The notes beneath the pieces were generated by a model. The model worked only from the letters and a program-made list of their open reading frames with translations, searched no databases and was not told where the DNA came from. From the NCBI RefSeq assembly GCF_000350225.1, contig NW_005179122.1, forward strand, positions 62,001 to 126,000: a DNA stretch of 64,000 nt. The letters run 5' to 3'. Made by a program: the position numbers and the translations under genes. Positions 53,951-63,682 of the stretch are shown here, piece by piece (positions within the stretch are counted from its first letter, which is position 1; every line of letters starts with the position of its first letter). This DNA comes from Chondrus crispus. Lineage: Eukaryota > Rhodophyta > Florideophyceae > Gigartinales > Gigartinaceae.

Positions 53951-54412
53951 AATTGGGTGGGTGAGGGAGGCGATGTGTCTGGGGCTGTGGGTGGTGTGAA
54001 GGAAGGGGAAGGGGGAAGGTGCGTGTGTCTCTGTGTGCTGCGATGTATGTCAGGAAGAACGGAAAGCTGGGGAGGGTGGGGATGGTGGGTCTCAGGGGCA
54101 GAGGGCTCGAGAAGGCATTTGCATCGGGCCGTGTGGTGAGGTCGCGTGGTGCGGGCGGATGGCGAGGGGGGAACGTGTCGTAAGGGAATATGCGGAGCCG
54201 GGTGGCGAAAGCAAAGGAGAAATAAGATATGCGGAGATTTTGGGAATTTCCGCCAAGAATTTATGTACTTGAAAGCACATGCGACGACGGGAGCAAACAA
54301 AGGCAAAGCTGTGGTGCGCATTCACCATCCACCCCACCAACCACATGCTGCCAGCACGCCATGTCCTTCATCGACTGCCGGCGCAGTCAACGGCGCAGTC
54401 AACGGCATCTCT

Positions 54413-54512
54413 TCAACACACGTGTCAATCTGTACACCTGTACCTGTGTAAGGAATCTCAAATCACAACGTGTACACTCACAACGTGTACACGTCGTACA
54501 CCTATACTGAGA
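54413..54512. promoter_or_regulatory. GTGTAC-rich stretch upstream of the NCBP3-like gene
   Basis: ACACGTGT, GTACACCTGTACC and two direct copies of CACAACGTGTACAC lie 140-240 bp before the ATG at 54655. They match the motif type clustered in LTR-D and the A-family LTRs. The rest of 53951-54654 shows no gene. Confidence 0.45.
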
Positions 54513-54654
54513 CAAAAACGCCCGCCTAACGCCGTTGTGCCCCTTCGCTCTTACCTGGCTCTCATTCCCACCGCCAACAACATTACTTTTCTAAACACCT
54601 CTCCGCACCCGCGACCGCATCCTTCCTGGCCCACCCCCGCACCGATCCCTCGCA

Positions 54655-55674
54655 ATGGAGAACCCCACGCCGACAGAGCCGCCGAACACCCCGCCGGACG
54701 GCCCCCAGCAACCGCGTCCCGTCATCAACCCCATCGTCTACGACCTGCCGACGACGCAGACGGCGTCTGCGACGGTGTCTGCGCTGGTCGAGCAAACGCA
54801 GGCCAAGTTTGCCGAGCGCGCCGCCCGCTTCGGCACGCCCGTCGTGCGCCGCGCGGGCGACGTCCAAGTCCTGGGCGCGCGCCGTGCCGCGCTGCGCACG
54901 GGCTTTGCCACGGGCTTCGACCCGGGCGCGCCCGAGCATGCCGCGCTGCGCGCGAAGCGCGCCGCCAGGTTCGGCATCGTCCCCGTCGAGGCCAAGCCCG
55001 CGCCGCCGGAGGAAGGCCACCTCATCCCCGTCGCCCGCGTCGATCCGCTGGAGAGGAGGAGGGACGTCGCTGTGGGGGAGGCACCCAGGGAGAACGTCTT
55101 GCATGTTTTCGGCGTCGATAACTTGTCCACCCCGCAGATCATGGCCCATTTTAAGGAGTATGGGCCCTCTTGGTGCGAGTGGTTGAATGATTCCAGTTGC
55201 AATATCGTCTTTGAGGATTCTTTCACCGTTGCTCGCGTGCTTCGTGGGATGGCTTCCGCGGCGGACCACGTGCCAGAGGAGCCCGTTGACAAAATGGGCG
55301 ATGAGGAAGGGGCGGGCACCAGCGTCGCGGTGGCAGGGGAGGGCCAGCTTAAGGAAGAGCTCAAGTGGAAACCCGCAACGCCTGTTATCACGAGGAATGC
55401 CAGTGTACCAATTTGGACTAGGATGGCCACGGAGACCGATGTCAGACCTGAAAAACCAAACCCCAAGTCAAAGTGGAGCCGTTCAAAGAGCAGGGAACAC
55501 GAGCGCGAACAAAGTCGACGGCGTTCACGTGTGGGAGAGTCGCATGACGAAAGTAGGAGAAAACCGAGTACACAAGGCATAAGTCTTGGTGTACAAAAAA
55601 CAAGAGACGCTATTGCCAAGGTGAAGGCCAAAAAGATCACCCGAGCGGATCTGGATAAGCCTCTCAGCTCGTGA
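54655..55674 (+). CDS. NCBP3: NCBP3-like nuclear cap-binding / mRNA export protein
   Basis: The 339-residue product has an RRM-like core at about 145-205: NVLHVFGVDNLSTPQIMAHF, then EYGPSWCEWLNDSSCNIVFE. The pattern G-V-D-x-L/M-S/T and E-W-L-x-D-x-S-C-N-V is the hallmark of NCBP3 (C17orf85), which binds the RNA cap with NCBP1 and helps mRNA export. Ahead of it are two RAARFG motifs (RAARFGTPVV and RAARFGIVPV) like those of Tho1/MOS11 export factors. The tail is Arg/Ser-rich (KSREHEREQSRRRSR). The protein is shorter than the vertebrate one. It would act in the nucleus. It is intronless and divergent from the kinase gene. Confidence 0.75.
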   Translation: MENPTPTEPPNTPPDGPQQPRPVINPIVYDLPTTQTASATVSALVEQTQAKFAERAARFGTPVVRRAGDVQVLGARRAALRTGFATGFDPGAPEHAALRAKRAARFGIVPVEAKPAPPEEGHLIPVARVDPLERRRDVAVGEAPRENVLHVFGVDNLSTPQIMAHFKEYGPSWCEWLNDSSCNIVFEDSFTVARVLRGMASAADHVPEEPVDKMGDEEGAGTSVAVAGEGQLKEELKWKPATPVITRNASVPIWTRMATETDVRPEKPNPKSKWSRSKSREHEREQSRRRSRVGESHDESRRKPSTQGISLGVQKTRDAIAKVKAKKITRADLDKPLSS

Positions 55675-55966
55675 TCCCTTCGACATTTTGCTGTCAACCA
55701 TACCTGTTTTGCGTGCTTGCCGACTACACTCGCCACAGTTGCAAGCGAGGACAGAGGCGCGGGATACTCAATTCTTGGAAGCAGGGAGAGGTGATGCAGC
55801 ACGTTGTAGTCAAGCTCGTTTGTTGTATTTGTTTATACATCTTGAGTGGGGCGACTAAACCGGGCGTGTACATACGTAATAGATGTTCATAAAAAACCCA
55901 CTCCGGAACATGAAACGCAATCGTTCCACTTGCTCGAAAAACATGCAGTTGCTCATCCTTTCTGTC

Positions 55967-56674
55967 TCAGGCAAGACGACCGACGATGTAGTCTTCGTTA
56001 AAATTGAGAATATTGATCGATTTCAGCGAATCGTCGTCTCGCAGTAACTGGAAGACCACGATCCACAGAATCCACACGAATACTTGAATAATTCCGACGA
56101 GCAGCGATAAATATACATACTTTTTGATCTTGAAGTTGGGGTCCTGGTCTCTGAGTTGCCGCAGGTAATAATACACACTAACAAAGTGCAGCAAAGGAAG
56201 GCCAAAACATCCAATGTAGAAAAAGAGGCGACATCTGGGCAAATTCTCCTCCTCCCACCGAGCTATTTCCTGTTCCTTCAACTCCTGGTCCGCAGCTCGA
56301 CGCTTTCTTTCCGCTACTCTATACTCCTTGCTTTGTCCAGTCTGCAGAGTTTGAAAGAGTGGGGACGTCTTTGTAACAGAGACCAATGCAGCACCTGTGC
56401 TGTACGGTCTGGGCACGTTGGCGTCTTGTGGCTTGTCGGCGCGCCCCATCCACGGCGACACACCGACCTCTAAGACTGACCCCATAGGTGCCCCCGAGGC
56501 GGGTTGGGGTCTGATGGGCGGTGCCACGCCATTTGGAAGTGGCGGAGAAGCGTCTTCCGGTACGGCAACAGAGATCTGGTCTGGACTGGCCGGTGAGACC
56601 TCATCCGCAGACTGTTCTGACGGCCTCCCCCCTCGCGGATGAAAGGTGTTGCGAGGAGAGAAGCGACGGGCCAT
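55967..56674 (-). CDS. PSENEN: PEN-2-like membrane protein with a long N-terminal extension
   Basis: The C-terminal ~95 of 235 residues resemble presenilin enhancer 2, a subunit of the gamma-secretase complex. They show LPRCRLFFYIGCFGLPLLHF, a hydrophilic loop (RDQDPNFKIKKYVY), a second membrane span (LLVGIIQVFVWILWIVVFQL) and a short tail. In PEN-2 the C-R-K-Y-Y and W-x-x-x-F-Q elements occupy the same places. PEN-2 is usually about 100 residues. Here a Pro/Ser-rich ~120-residue extension and a charged helix (ERKRRAADQELKEQE) come first. The assignment rests on pattern and topology only. An unrelated two-span membrane protein is possible. Confidence 0.6.
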   Translation of the reverse strand: MARRFSPRNTFHPRGGRPSEQSADEVSPASPDQISVAVPEDASPPLPNGVAPPIRPQPASGAPMGSVLEVGVSPWMGRADKPQDANVPRPYSTGAALVSVTKTSPLFQTLQTGQSKEYRVAERKRRAADQELKEQEIARWEEENLPRCRLFFYIGCFGLPLLHFVSVYYYLRQLRDQDPNFKIKKYVYLSLLVGIIQVFVWILWIVVFQLLRDDDSLKSINILNFNEDYIVGRLA

Positions 56675-57103
56675 TTTAGTGCAATATCGCTGCTGGGGAG
56701 ACCAGCGCTAGTGCAGGTCGGAAGCTGAGGTGGAGGTGTTTTTTGTGAAGGCAAGCGAGAGAGACACGAGTGAACTGACAGGGCCTTTCTTAGAGACGAG
56801 CTTGTTGGCACTGATTCCCTTCCGTAACCTGGGACAACGCTTAGGTATCTGCCTTACTCGCTATTTTCCGAATCTCACTTGAAATGGGAAAACATCCAAC
56901 ACGTGTAATGTGATCGCTGTCATCTCAACGCAATCCCGCGTCTCTCAGGGCACAACGCAGTTTGCGAGTTTAGTTGTAGTACGGTACCTTCGAAGGTATA
57001 GTACTGGGCGCTGCCCCCTTTCGTTCAGACACCTGTTCTACAGTGAACTAATCGCCGAAGTACAACCGACAAGTGAGAAGCACATCTTTGCTTTGTTCTC
57101 ACC
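56675..57103. promoter_or_regulatory. Shared intergenic region of divergent genes
   Basis: The 429 bp between the PEN-2-like gene (minus) and the small gene at 57104 (plus) should hold both promoters. I see no clear TATA box. ACACGTGT occurs near 56900. Confidence 0.35.
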
Positions 57104-57385
57104 ATGGCATTCATCTCACATGCGCCATTAACGTTTTCATCTACCGGGTGTCGACCTGCAGTGACACATGGCAGAGCCCCAATCCCAAAACTGTCCCCAA
57201 GGCGCAAGGCAAACTGTCGCACCCGCCCGGTAGTCATGTCATCGGGTGGCTTGGGAGATGACGATAACGAGAAAAGGGAGCCTCCGTCTCGGGATCTTTT
57301 TGTACCCGTGTTCGCCATGACAGCTATTCTAGGTTACACGCTTATTATCGCATGGGACTTGCTCAAGAGTTGGAATATCATATGA
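57104..57385 (+). CDS. Small single-span membrane protein, possibly plastid-targeted
   Basis: The 93-residue frame starts in a good context (ACCATGGC). The first ~45 residues are rich in Ser, Thr, Arg and Pro without acids, like a transit peptide. An acidic patch (GGLGDDDNEKREPPSRD) and one membrane helix (VFAMTAILGYTLIIAWDL) follow. I do not recognise the family. Small plastid or mitochondrial complex subunits have this layout. Its place between two tightly packed genes argues that it is real. Confidence 0.5.
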   Translation: MAFISHAPLTFSSTGCRPAVTHGRAPIPKLSPRRKANCRTRPVVMSSGGLGDDDNEKREPPSRDLFVPVFAMTAILGYTLIIAWDLLKSWNII

Positions 57386-57429
57386 AGCGCAACACTCCAC
57401 AGCGAACGAGGGGAAACGCTTCGCAAGAA

Positions 57430-58450
57430 TCAGTATGGGATTAGCTTTCGGTCATAGGAAAAGAAAGAGCCGTTGTCCTCGGTATCGAGAGAGTCGATAA
57501 CATCAAGCAACATGCCTGCTGCTTTGTCTGCAGGGAATAGTTTGTCAGGTTTGACGTTCTTTCTGAATGGAGCAGACAGGTCCGTTTCAACGGTCCCTGG
57601 GTGCAGTGAGACGCAAATAATCCCACGGCGCCCTAGTTCGATACTCATGGTGCGCATGGCTTGGTTCTGACCGGCTTTCGATGAGCGATAGGAGAGCCAT
57701 CCCCCTAGGCCATTGTCGCTGATAGATCCAACACGCGCAGACAGAGCCGCTAGGACGCTTGGAACGCGCCCTTTCTTGCGCTTGGTTATCATCAACGGAG
57801 AGAAATGCTTGGCGACAAGCACAGGGCCCATCAGGTTTACCTGCGACGTGATCGGAGCATGGGTTTAGAATGTTAGATTCGAAAGCAACTAAGAACCGGT
57901 TCATTCGCAACGCCTGATCATGGTGATGCCTTACCTCGAGGTTTCTTCTAAAAAAGTCAGCATCGACCCGAGCGAGGGACGTCTCCGGCATGTTGTCTCC
58001 CTCATGCAAAATGCCGGCACATTGCACTAGCAAGTCAACTCTACTGTCCCCCGTCCACTCCTTGACTTCGTCAACAGCCTCTTCAATAGACGCCTCATCG
58101 CAAACGTCCATGGAAAGCACGTTGAAACGATCCGGCATGAATTGCCACAGGGCAGAAAGCGCATCAGCCTGCTCGACGTCGCGGCACGTGGCGACGATCT
58201 TTCCCTTCCATCCGCGTGATACCAATGATTGCACCATTGCGAGCCCGATGCCGCGGCTTCCTCCCACCACGACTGCTACGGCATTTGAGTCACTGCTTCG
58301 ATCAGCAGCTATGCTGTGCGCCATCCGCGGCCTTGCTCGTGGTTGACATTTGTACGCGGATGTGCAGAAGAGCGGGCTGACTCGGGAAGGCATCCAGGAG
58401 GATGCCGCCCAGGCAGGACGCATCATGCTGTTTTGGATAATTCGCTGCAT
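57430..58450 (-). CDS. Short-chain dehydrogenase/reductase, two exons
   Basis: Exon 1 (58450-57935) and exon 2 (57840-57430) join in phase 0 across a 94-bp intron with donor GTAAGG and acceptor CGCAG, giving NLE-VNLMGPV and a 308-residue protein. The Rossmann fold shows the cofactor motif VVGGSRGIGLAMV, DLLVQCAGIL (in place of N-N-A-G), SIELGRRGI and the catalytic pair in SYRSSKAGQ (Tyr-x3-Lys). HPGTVETDL follows. It resembles the C-factor/sniffer-type SDRs that use NADP(H). The first ~45 residues are basic and Ser-rich, so plastid or mitochondrial targeting is plausible. The substrate is unknown. Confidence 0.88.
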
Positions 58451-58820
58451 CTAAACCTGTTTTGCATACCCTATCTACGACGAGTCAGTGGTAGGATACG
58501 GAGGGCGGGGTGAGAGCGGTTAAGGTTGGCGAGGGCTGGACAGGGAGCACGCAGGGTGCCGAATCTCGCCGAAGTGTGATGCAGGGAGGCGTTTCGACGA
58601 AAGGAACGAAGCCAACAAATTGGGAGATATAAAATGACTTTTATTCTAGAATCCTCTTGCATGCAGCCCAATAGAAGGGAACATATTTTTCTCCATCGCA
58701 CGTGCCACCCTGCTAACCTAGTCATGAACCTGGAACTGGCAGCATTGGATGTGTTTCGCTGCGGGATAGCCACCTGCTCTCGTCAATGTCTCACGGCCAA
58801 GCCCCGATCTGCACGCAAGC

Positions 58821-59885
58821 ATGCAAACTGCGCGGCACGCAAAACTCGACACGAGGCTAGGCGCTGATTCGGTGGCACTTCTAGGTGCCGCGGAAACTGA
58901 AGGTCAAGTCACGCGGCAGCGGGCGGTCGTCGGCACCTACTCGCTGCGCAATGACAAGGGTGATGCTCCCTATCGGGACGGGGGCTTATTAGTCGTATCG
59001 GCGACGCGAGAGGGAGATGTATGCTCGCTGTCGATGGAGCAGGAGGTGCACGACATCCCGGGTGTGCTGGACGTGGCAGCACAGACAAGCCCCGGTATCC
59101 TATACGCGGCCTGTGCAAATGATTCCTTTCTAGCATTTGGAGATATAGATGGAGAGGGAAGGTTTCTGCACTCGCTGCAGAAAGTTCGCGAGGTCGAGGA
59201 TCCGAACCGTATCCTTCTTTCCGTGGATGTGTGTGAGGATCCCGGCAGTGATGATGCCTTCGTGGCGTCCTCGGATTCGGCTGGTGGCATTTCAGTATAT
59301 CGTGCGGTGAAGCACGGCTGGGAGCCAGTGATTCAACGAGATACACACACGCAGGAGGCGTGGTCTGTGCATATTGATGTATCTCGAGAAGCGATGTACT
59401 CTGGCGGAGATGATGGTGCGCTTGTTTGTTATGACTGGAATACCGATATTGAATGCTTCAGACTCCGCAAAGCTCACGGGGGGGTTGGTGTGACGGCGGT
59501 TACGAAGAATATGTTTGAGAGCCGGGAGGAAGGGGAATTTCATCTGTGGAGCGGTGGGTATGACGATGTGCTACGTTTTTGGGATATTCGGTTCACAAAA
59601 CAGTGCGTTTCTGAAGTTGCTGTCGGCGGTGGCGTATGGCGCATTCGGTTTCACCCGAAGAAGAAAGATCTTATGCTTGTGGCCACAATGTACGATGGCT
59701 TTAAGGTGGTCAGGAGGGACTGCTCTGATCATCTCGAGGTGCTATGCCATTATCAAGGTCACGACTCTATGGCATACGGCGCAACATGGGTTCCGGCATT
59801 GGACCGCGGAGACCAGCACGTGGCATTGACGGGTTCTTTTTATGACCACTCCTTGCAGCTATGGACGTTTGATGACAACCCTTAG
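58821..59885 (+). CDS. DPH7: DPH7-like WD40 protein (diphthine methyltransferase)
   Basis: The 354-residue protein is built of WD40-type repeats, with AWSVHIDVSREAMYSGGDDG, LWSGGYDDVLRFWDIR, GGGVWRIRFHPKK and LTGSFYDHSLQLWTFDD. These elements, above all GGGVWR and the YDD/WDIR strand, are characteristic of DPH7 (WDR85/Rrt2). DPH7 removes a methyl ester during diphthamide synthesis on translation elongation factor 2 in the cytosol. The length fits the family. It is intronless and divergent from the SDR gene over 370 bp, so the two may share a promoter region. Confidence 0.82.
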   Translation: MQTARHAKLDTRLGADSVALLGAAETEGQVTRQRAVVGTYSLRNDKGDAPYRDGGLLVVSATREGDVCSLSMEQEVHDIPGVLDVAAQTSPGILYAACANDSFLAFGDIDGEGRFLHSLQKVREVEDPNRILLSVDVCEDPGSDDAFVASSDSAGGISVYRAVKHGWEPVIQRDTHTQEAWSVHIDVSREAMYSGGDDGALVCYDWNTDIECFRLRKAHGGVGVTAVTKNMFESREEGEFHLWSGGYDDVLRFWDIRFTKQCVSEVAVGGGVWRIRFHPKKKDLMLVATMYDGFKVVRRDCSDHLEVLCHYQGHDSMAYGATWVPALDRGDQHVALTGSFYDHSLQLWTFDDNP

Positions 59886-60381
59886 TTCAAAGGGTTGAGT
59901 TCCAGGATCATGTGCAACCGGTGACTGAAGAGCGAAGCTCCGTGCATAGTGCTGATTGGACGTAGCGCGATGGATTGACAATACGTATTTCATATTGGGT
60001 GAAAGGAGTGTCCATGCTCCGGGCGGGGCTTGATCGACTGCGCTGGCCGCTGGTGATGCAAGAATGTGATCCAAAAACGTGAAACAAGAGGGTTTTGGTT
60101 GTCATAAAGTATACATTGCGACCAAATAAAATAGGGTGAAGCTGTATCTACGCTATTGCTGTACATTTGCAGGTGCGAGAACGAAACTGCGCTTTCCGCA
60201 CCTGTCAGGATGGACGATGACATTTGCGTGAGCATTGCGAAGCAACCTTGGATTCGCCACAAGTCAGCTCACTCGTAAGCTGTTTTCTTTCGCTCTGTAA
60301 AACATTGACGAGTTCTACGCACGGTCCAAAGTCGCACTAAAATTCACAGGAGGGTCGGAAGTGGATAGAAGGAGGCTTTTG

Positions 60382-61176
60382 CTATGCCTGCTCGTCCTCT
60401 GGAGGAGCTTCCTGCTGCTCTGGTTCAGGGTCCGAGCGACCCAATGGGTCATCTCTGCAGATAGGGCATGAAAGCTTTTGCATGAGCCACTCGTCAACGC
60501 ATTCGGCATGAAAGACATGTCTGCCGACGGCACACGGGAGTTCCCTCAAGACGTCGTCATCCTCATAATCGCATAGACAAATACTGCACGACATCTCGGT
60601 ATCATTTCCATTCTCGACGACGTCGTCCTTGCTAAACTTGAAGAGGCGCAATTTGGACAAATCTTCCTCGGTAGCGGCCGGGGCCCCGTGTCTGCCATTC
60701 AAAACTGGCTGCAGAGCAAACAAGAAAATGATCAAACAAAGCAAGATAGACGAGCACAAGACGGCAAGCTCGACGGCGATAATTGCTGTGACTAGCGTGG
60801 GAATGTGGCTGGATTTGCGCCCGTTTTCATCATCCTCGTGCAAAAAGAAAATGCCAAGGAGAAACCAAGAGAGCGCAGCGATAGAGGCGAGCCTCAAAAA
60901 CCAGATGCAACAGCGCCTCAGGATGGGCCACCTGTCGGTGGGAAAGACGCGCATGGCGACTCTGCCCAGGGTGCGGACGGAGGCCAGGGCTGCGTTGACG
61001 ATGAGCCAGATGCGCAGTTGTGAAGAATTTGGGGTGTCGGAGTCATCAACGAGGACATAGGTGGTTGTGGAGAGAACCAGGAGGAGGTAAAGGAGAAGAA
61101 CTCGGTCGGTGGGTTTGGCTAGGAGTTGGGAGAGGATGCCAGGCCCCTGTCCCGAGGAGGGCCGTGGCGGACGCAT
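60382..61176 (-). CDS. RING-H2 membrane protein, probable E3 ubiquitin ligase
   Basis: I start at the ATG at 61176 (264 residues), because the in-frame extension to 61476 is only Pro-rich, repeat-derived sequence. Hydrophobic spans are LLLYLLLVLSTTTYVLV, WLIVNAALASV, WFLRLASIAALSWFLLGIFF and AIIAVELAVLCSSILLCLII, so four helices are likely. A C3H2C3 RING lies near the end (CSICLCDYEDDD, LPCAVGRHVFHAECVDEW, LSCPICRDD). The tail is acidic and rich in Glu, Gln and Pro. The layout fits plant-type membrane-bound RING-H2 ligases. The membrane and substrate are unknown. It converges with DPH7, leaving about 500 bp (59886-60381) without a gene. Confidence 0.85.
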   Translation of the reverse strand: MRPPRPSSGQGPGILSQLLAKPTDRVLLLYLLLVLSTTTYVLVDDSDTPNSSQLRIWLIVNAALASVRTLGRVAMRVFPTDRWPILRRCCIWFLRLASIAALSWFLLGIFFLHEDDENGRKSSHIPTLVTAIIAVELAVLCSSILLCLIIFLFALQPVLNGRHGAPAATEEDLSKLRLFKFSKDDVVENGNDTEMSCSICLCDYEDDDVLRELPCAVGRHVFHAECVDEWLMQKLSCPICRDDPLGRSDPEPEQQEAPPEDEQA

Positions 61177-61199
61177 GGCGGGATCATTCGGACTCTCCA

Positions 61200-61440
61200 G
61201 TTCTGGGATGCGCGGGGAAGGGGGGGGATGGGTGCGGCGGGCGGGCGGGCGGCGGGGGGGACAGAGGGGTGGCGAGGAGAATGGGCGGGACGGAAGTGGG
61301 GGGGGAGGGGTTGACGGTTGGAGGGGAAGGTGGAATCCGGTGGCGTGCGTGAGCGGGCGGGGGGGGGGGGTTGAGGGATGAAGGGGAAGGCGGAATCCGG
61401 GGGCGTGCGTGAGCGGATGGGGACGGAGTAGGCGGGGGAA
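61200..61440. repeat. G-rich repeats upstream of the RING gene
   Basis: G runs of up to about 12 and two diverged copies (about 61325-61360 and 61386-61420) of a segment with GGAATCCGGGGGCGTGCGTG. They include possible quadruplex-forming sequence on the non-template side of the gene. The rest of 61177-61847 shows no gene. Confidence 0.6.
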
Positions 61441-61847
61441 GTAGCGACGTTTCTTTGCGGTGGGGTTGTGCGACACACCGGAAGTGGTGCGTGGTGCGTG
61501 GTGCGTGTACTGAGCTGTACCGGGAAGGCTACTGTAGCGAAGGGTTCAAGGGCCATGAACGGTTTTGCCGCTCTGGATATTCTCTTGTGCATACGACGCG
61601 AAGGCGAAACCCTGCATCTGTTACGCGCACGGCCTCCACCCCCCAAAAATGTACCCAAATTCAAGTATGCAACCGTCAATCAAAAGAGACCGTTCATTTA
61701 TGACAGCTTTTGTACCCGACCTTCCCCGGTCTTCGGAAACACCTTCTTCCACTGATTACCCCGCCTCCGCCATAACTATGTCCACTAACACTAGCACAAC
61801 ACGCTTTCTACCTCGAGACAATACAATACAACTCTACAAAGTAAAAC

Positions 61848-63527
61848 TCATGACCTTGCTCGGAACAACATCGCTCCCATCTGCTCCCCGCAGCCTTGCC
61901 CCAATATCCGATACATCGCTCGTAGCGGTGCCAGCAACGACTGCGCTGTCGTTTGACTCAGAATACTCGTGTATGTCGTGGCGATGAATCCATCTACCAC
62001 AATGTCTCCGTGCAGAGTCTGTGGATTGTATAATCCCGTCTTCAACTCACTTGAAATCTCCACAACCCGTTCCCATTTCCCTTGGTCCGTCGGAATAAGG
62101 TCCCCAACCTGCAATGTCTCAGCCGGTACCACGCCTCGCGAAGAGTGCACAAAGTGCCCCTCTGTCGCCGAGAGCGTCCCCTTCTTTGTGTGCAAGTTCA
62201 CAAACATCGCGACATGAACATCTGACCGATGAGTAAACAAAAACACCTCGCTGTACACCCCGTGTCCCACGTGGACCACGTCACCCACTTTGACCTCATC
62301 CATCCGCTTCCGCTTGCCACCAGCCACCTGCACCATTGCCTCGGCACCGAAGCAAACCGAACCATCATCATCATCGCGTGGAGCCTGCTGCTGCTCACCA
62401 CCAGCATTCGTGCTCGCACCTGAGCCTCCGGAAGGAGGACACGACGGGCATGTCCCTCCGCTAGTTGAACTGCAGGAGTACTGCGAGTGACATTCTACTG
62501 GGCAGTTGGTGCATCCCTGCCGGCAAACATCACAAGCGTTGGGTCTGGCGCATCCACTGCAGTGTGTGGAACAATGAATGTCTCCGGAGCCTCCGCAACC
62601 GCACCTGCTTTCGACGTTCGCTGCCGACACAGGTAGAGTCTCCCTCTTGGTCAGTAACTGGACGGTGCTGCGGCCACTCCTGCAGCAAGTACTACAGCAT
62701 TGATGACACTTCGGCTCAGCTGGTGGTGGTGGTGGTGAAGGAGCCTGGCAAGAATTGCATTCCCCGCATCTGCTAGCATCGCAGGCGCAGCCGCCCGGAT
62801 TGCTGCAGTTGATGCACGAACCAGTTCGCAGAGTCAAGGAAGCTGGCAACAGGAATCGAGGCTTGAGCTCATGGACAGCGCGAGCGGCGTTGTAGTTACA
62901 GCACGTAGGGCAGCATGAACAATAGCCGGTGGGTCGGGTCTGACAGCCGGTACTGCCACAACCATGGCCGCCCTCCGTGCCACCGCTCGAACCAGAGTAT
63001 GTGGTGGCGGCGGTGTCAGTGGCCGCGGGAGGGGGGGTTGTGGCTGTGGGGGGCGAGGAGCCTGAGCCTGAGGAGCCTGAGTCTGAGGGGGTTGAGCCCT
63101 GAATCTGAGTGGTGCCGTCCGGAAGAATGATGATGCCATCCTCATCTCCGTGGCCGCCTTGTATGTTGTCGCCCGGGACAGGTTGGCCCGGGCCTGGAGG
63201 GATGGAGCCTGTGTCTTCCATGCCTGTGCCTCCTTTGCAGTGGGCTGCGTAGCGCTCTGCAAAGACTTGGAGGTTTGTGACGACGCAGCCCAGAGATGAT
63301 TCGAAGATGCGAATGCTCTTGTCCATGAGGTCGTAGAGCTCACAGCATTGGGTGGTGGAGAGGCCGCGGTGGCACTGCGGGAACTTGGACCAGTAGTCGT
63401 TGTAGACAGAGACCCAGTCGTCGCACGAGGTGACGGTGGTCTGGCGCGACACGGCGGAGAGGGGGAAGGAGAGCGAAAGGGGAAGGAGAGCGAGGGAGAG
63501 CAGGACGGCAGCTGCCCTTCGCGCCAT
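61848..63527 (-). CDS. Secreted cysteine-rich protein with C-terminal Hedgehog-type Hint domain
   Basis: The ATG at 63527 is preferred over one 63 bases upstream, because it starts a clear signal peptide (ARRAAAVLLSLALLPLSLSF). The 559-residue protein then has a Cys-containing N-terminal domain, a Gly/Ser/Pro/Thr linker (about 115-190) and a long Cys-rich part with CC pairs (CSCCPTCCNY, CHQCCSTCC). The Hint domain covers about 390-530: the nucleophile Cys in SVCFGAEAMVQV, MDEVKVGDVVHV, YSEVFLFTHR, TEGHFVHSSRG and HGDIVVDGFIATTY. Hint domains cut the chain just before that Cys. In Hedgehog the N-part is released and lipid-modified. Such proteins occur in red algae, and the N-part here is not a Hedgehog signal. 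It would enter the secretory path. Confidence 0.85.
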   Translation of the reverse strand: MARRAAAVLLSLALLPLSLSFPLSAVSRQTTVTSCDDWVSVYNDYWSKFPQCHRGLSTTQCCELYDLMDKSIRIFESSLGCVVTNLQVFAERYAAHCKGGTGMEDTGSIPPGPGQPVPGDNIQGGHGDEDGIIILPDGTTQIQGSTPSDSGSSGSGSSPPTATTPPPAATDTAATTYSGSSGGTEGGHGCGSTGCQTRPTGYCSCCPTCCNYNAARAVHELKPRFLLPASLTLRTGSCINCSNPGGCACDASRCGECNSCQAPSPPPPPAEPKCHQCCSTCCRSGRSTVQLLTKRETLPVSAANVESRCGCGGSGDIHCSTHCSGCARPNACDVCRQGCTNCPVECHSQYSCSSTSGGTCPSCPPSGGSGASTNAGGEQQQAPRDDDDGSVCFGAEAMVQVAGGKRKRMDEVKVGDVVHVGHGVYSEVFLFTHRSDVHVAMFVNLHTKKGTLSATEGHFVHSSRGVVPAETLQVGDLIPTDQGKWERVVEISSELKTGLYNPQTLHGDIVVDGFIATTYTSILSQTTAQSLLAPLRAMYRILGQGCGEQMGAMLFRARS

Positions 63528-63645
63528 AGTTGGGACGGTTAAGGGTTGGGGGTAGGAGCGGGTGGATGGGCAGCAACTGTGAGGTGGCACGTGAGTGTAT
63601 CAAGCAAGTGGGAGGGTGGGGTATGATGGGGAAGGAAGTAGGGAG

Positions 63646-63682
63646 TGGGTCGGGAGTGGGTCGGGAGTGGGTCGGGAGTGGA
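63646..63682. repeat. Short tandem repeat GTGGGTCGGGA (3-4 copies)
   Basis: An 11-bp unit is repeated directly in the region upstream of the Hint gene. Confidence 0.85.

Noticed and set aside
54583..55802. Long minus frames opposite the NCBP3-like gene
   Set aside because: They mirror the GC-rich coding strand. The plus frame has the conserved RRM motifs.
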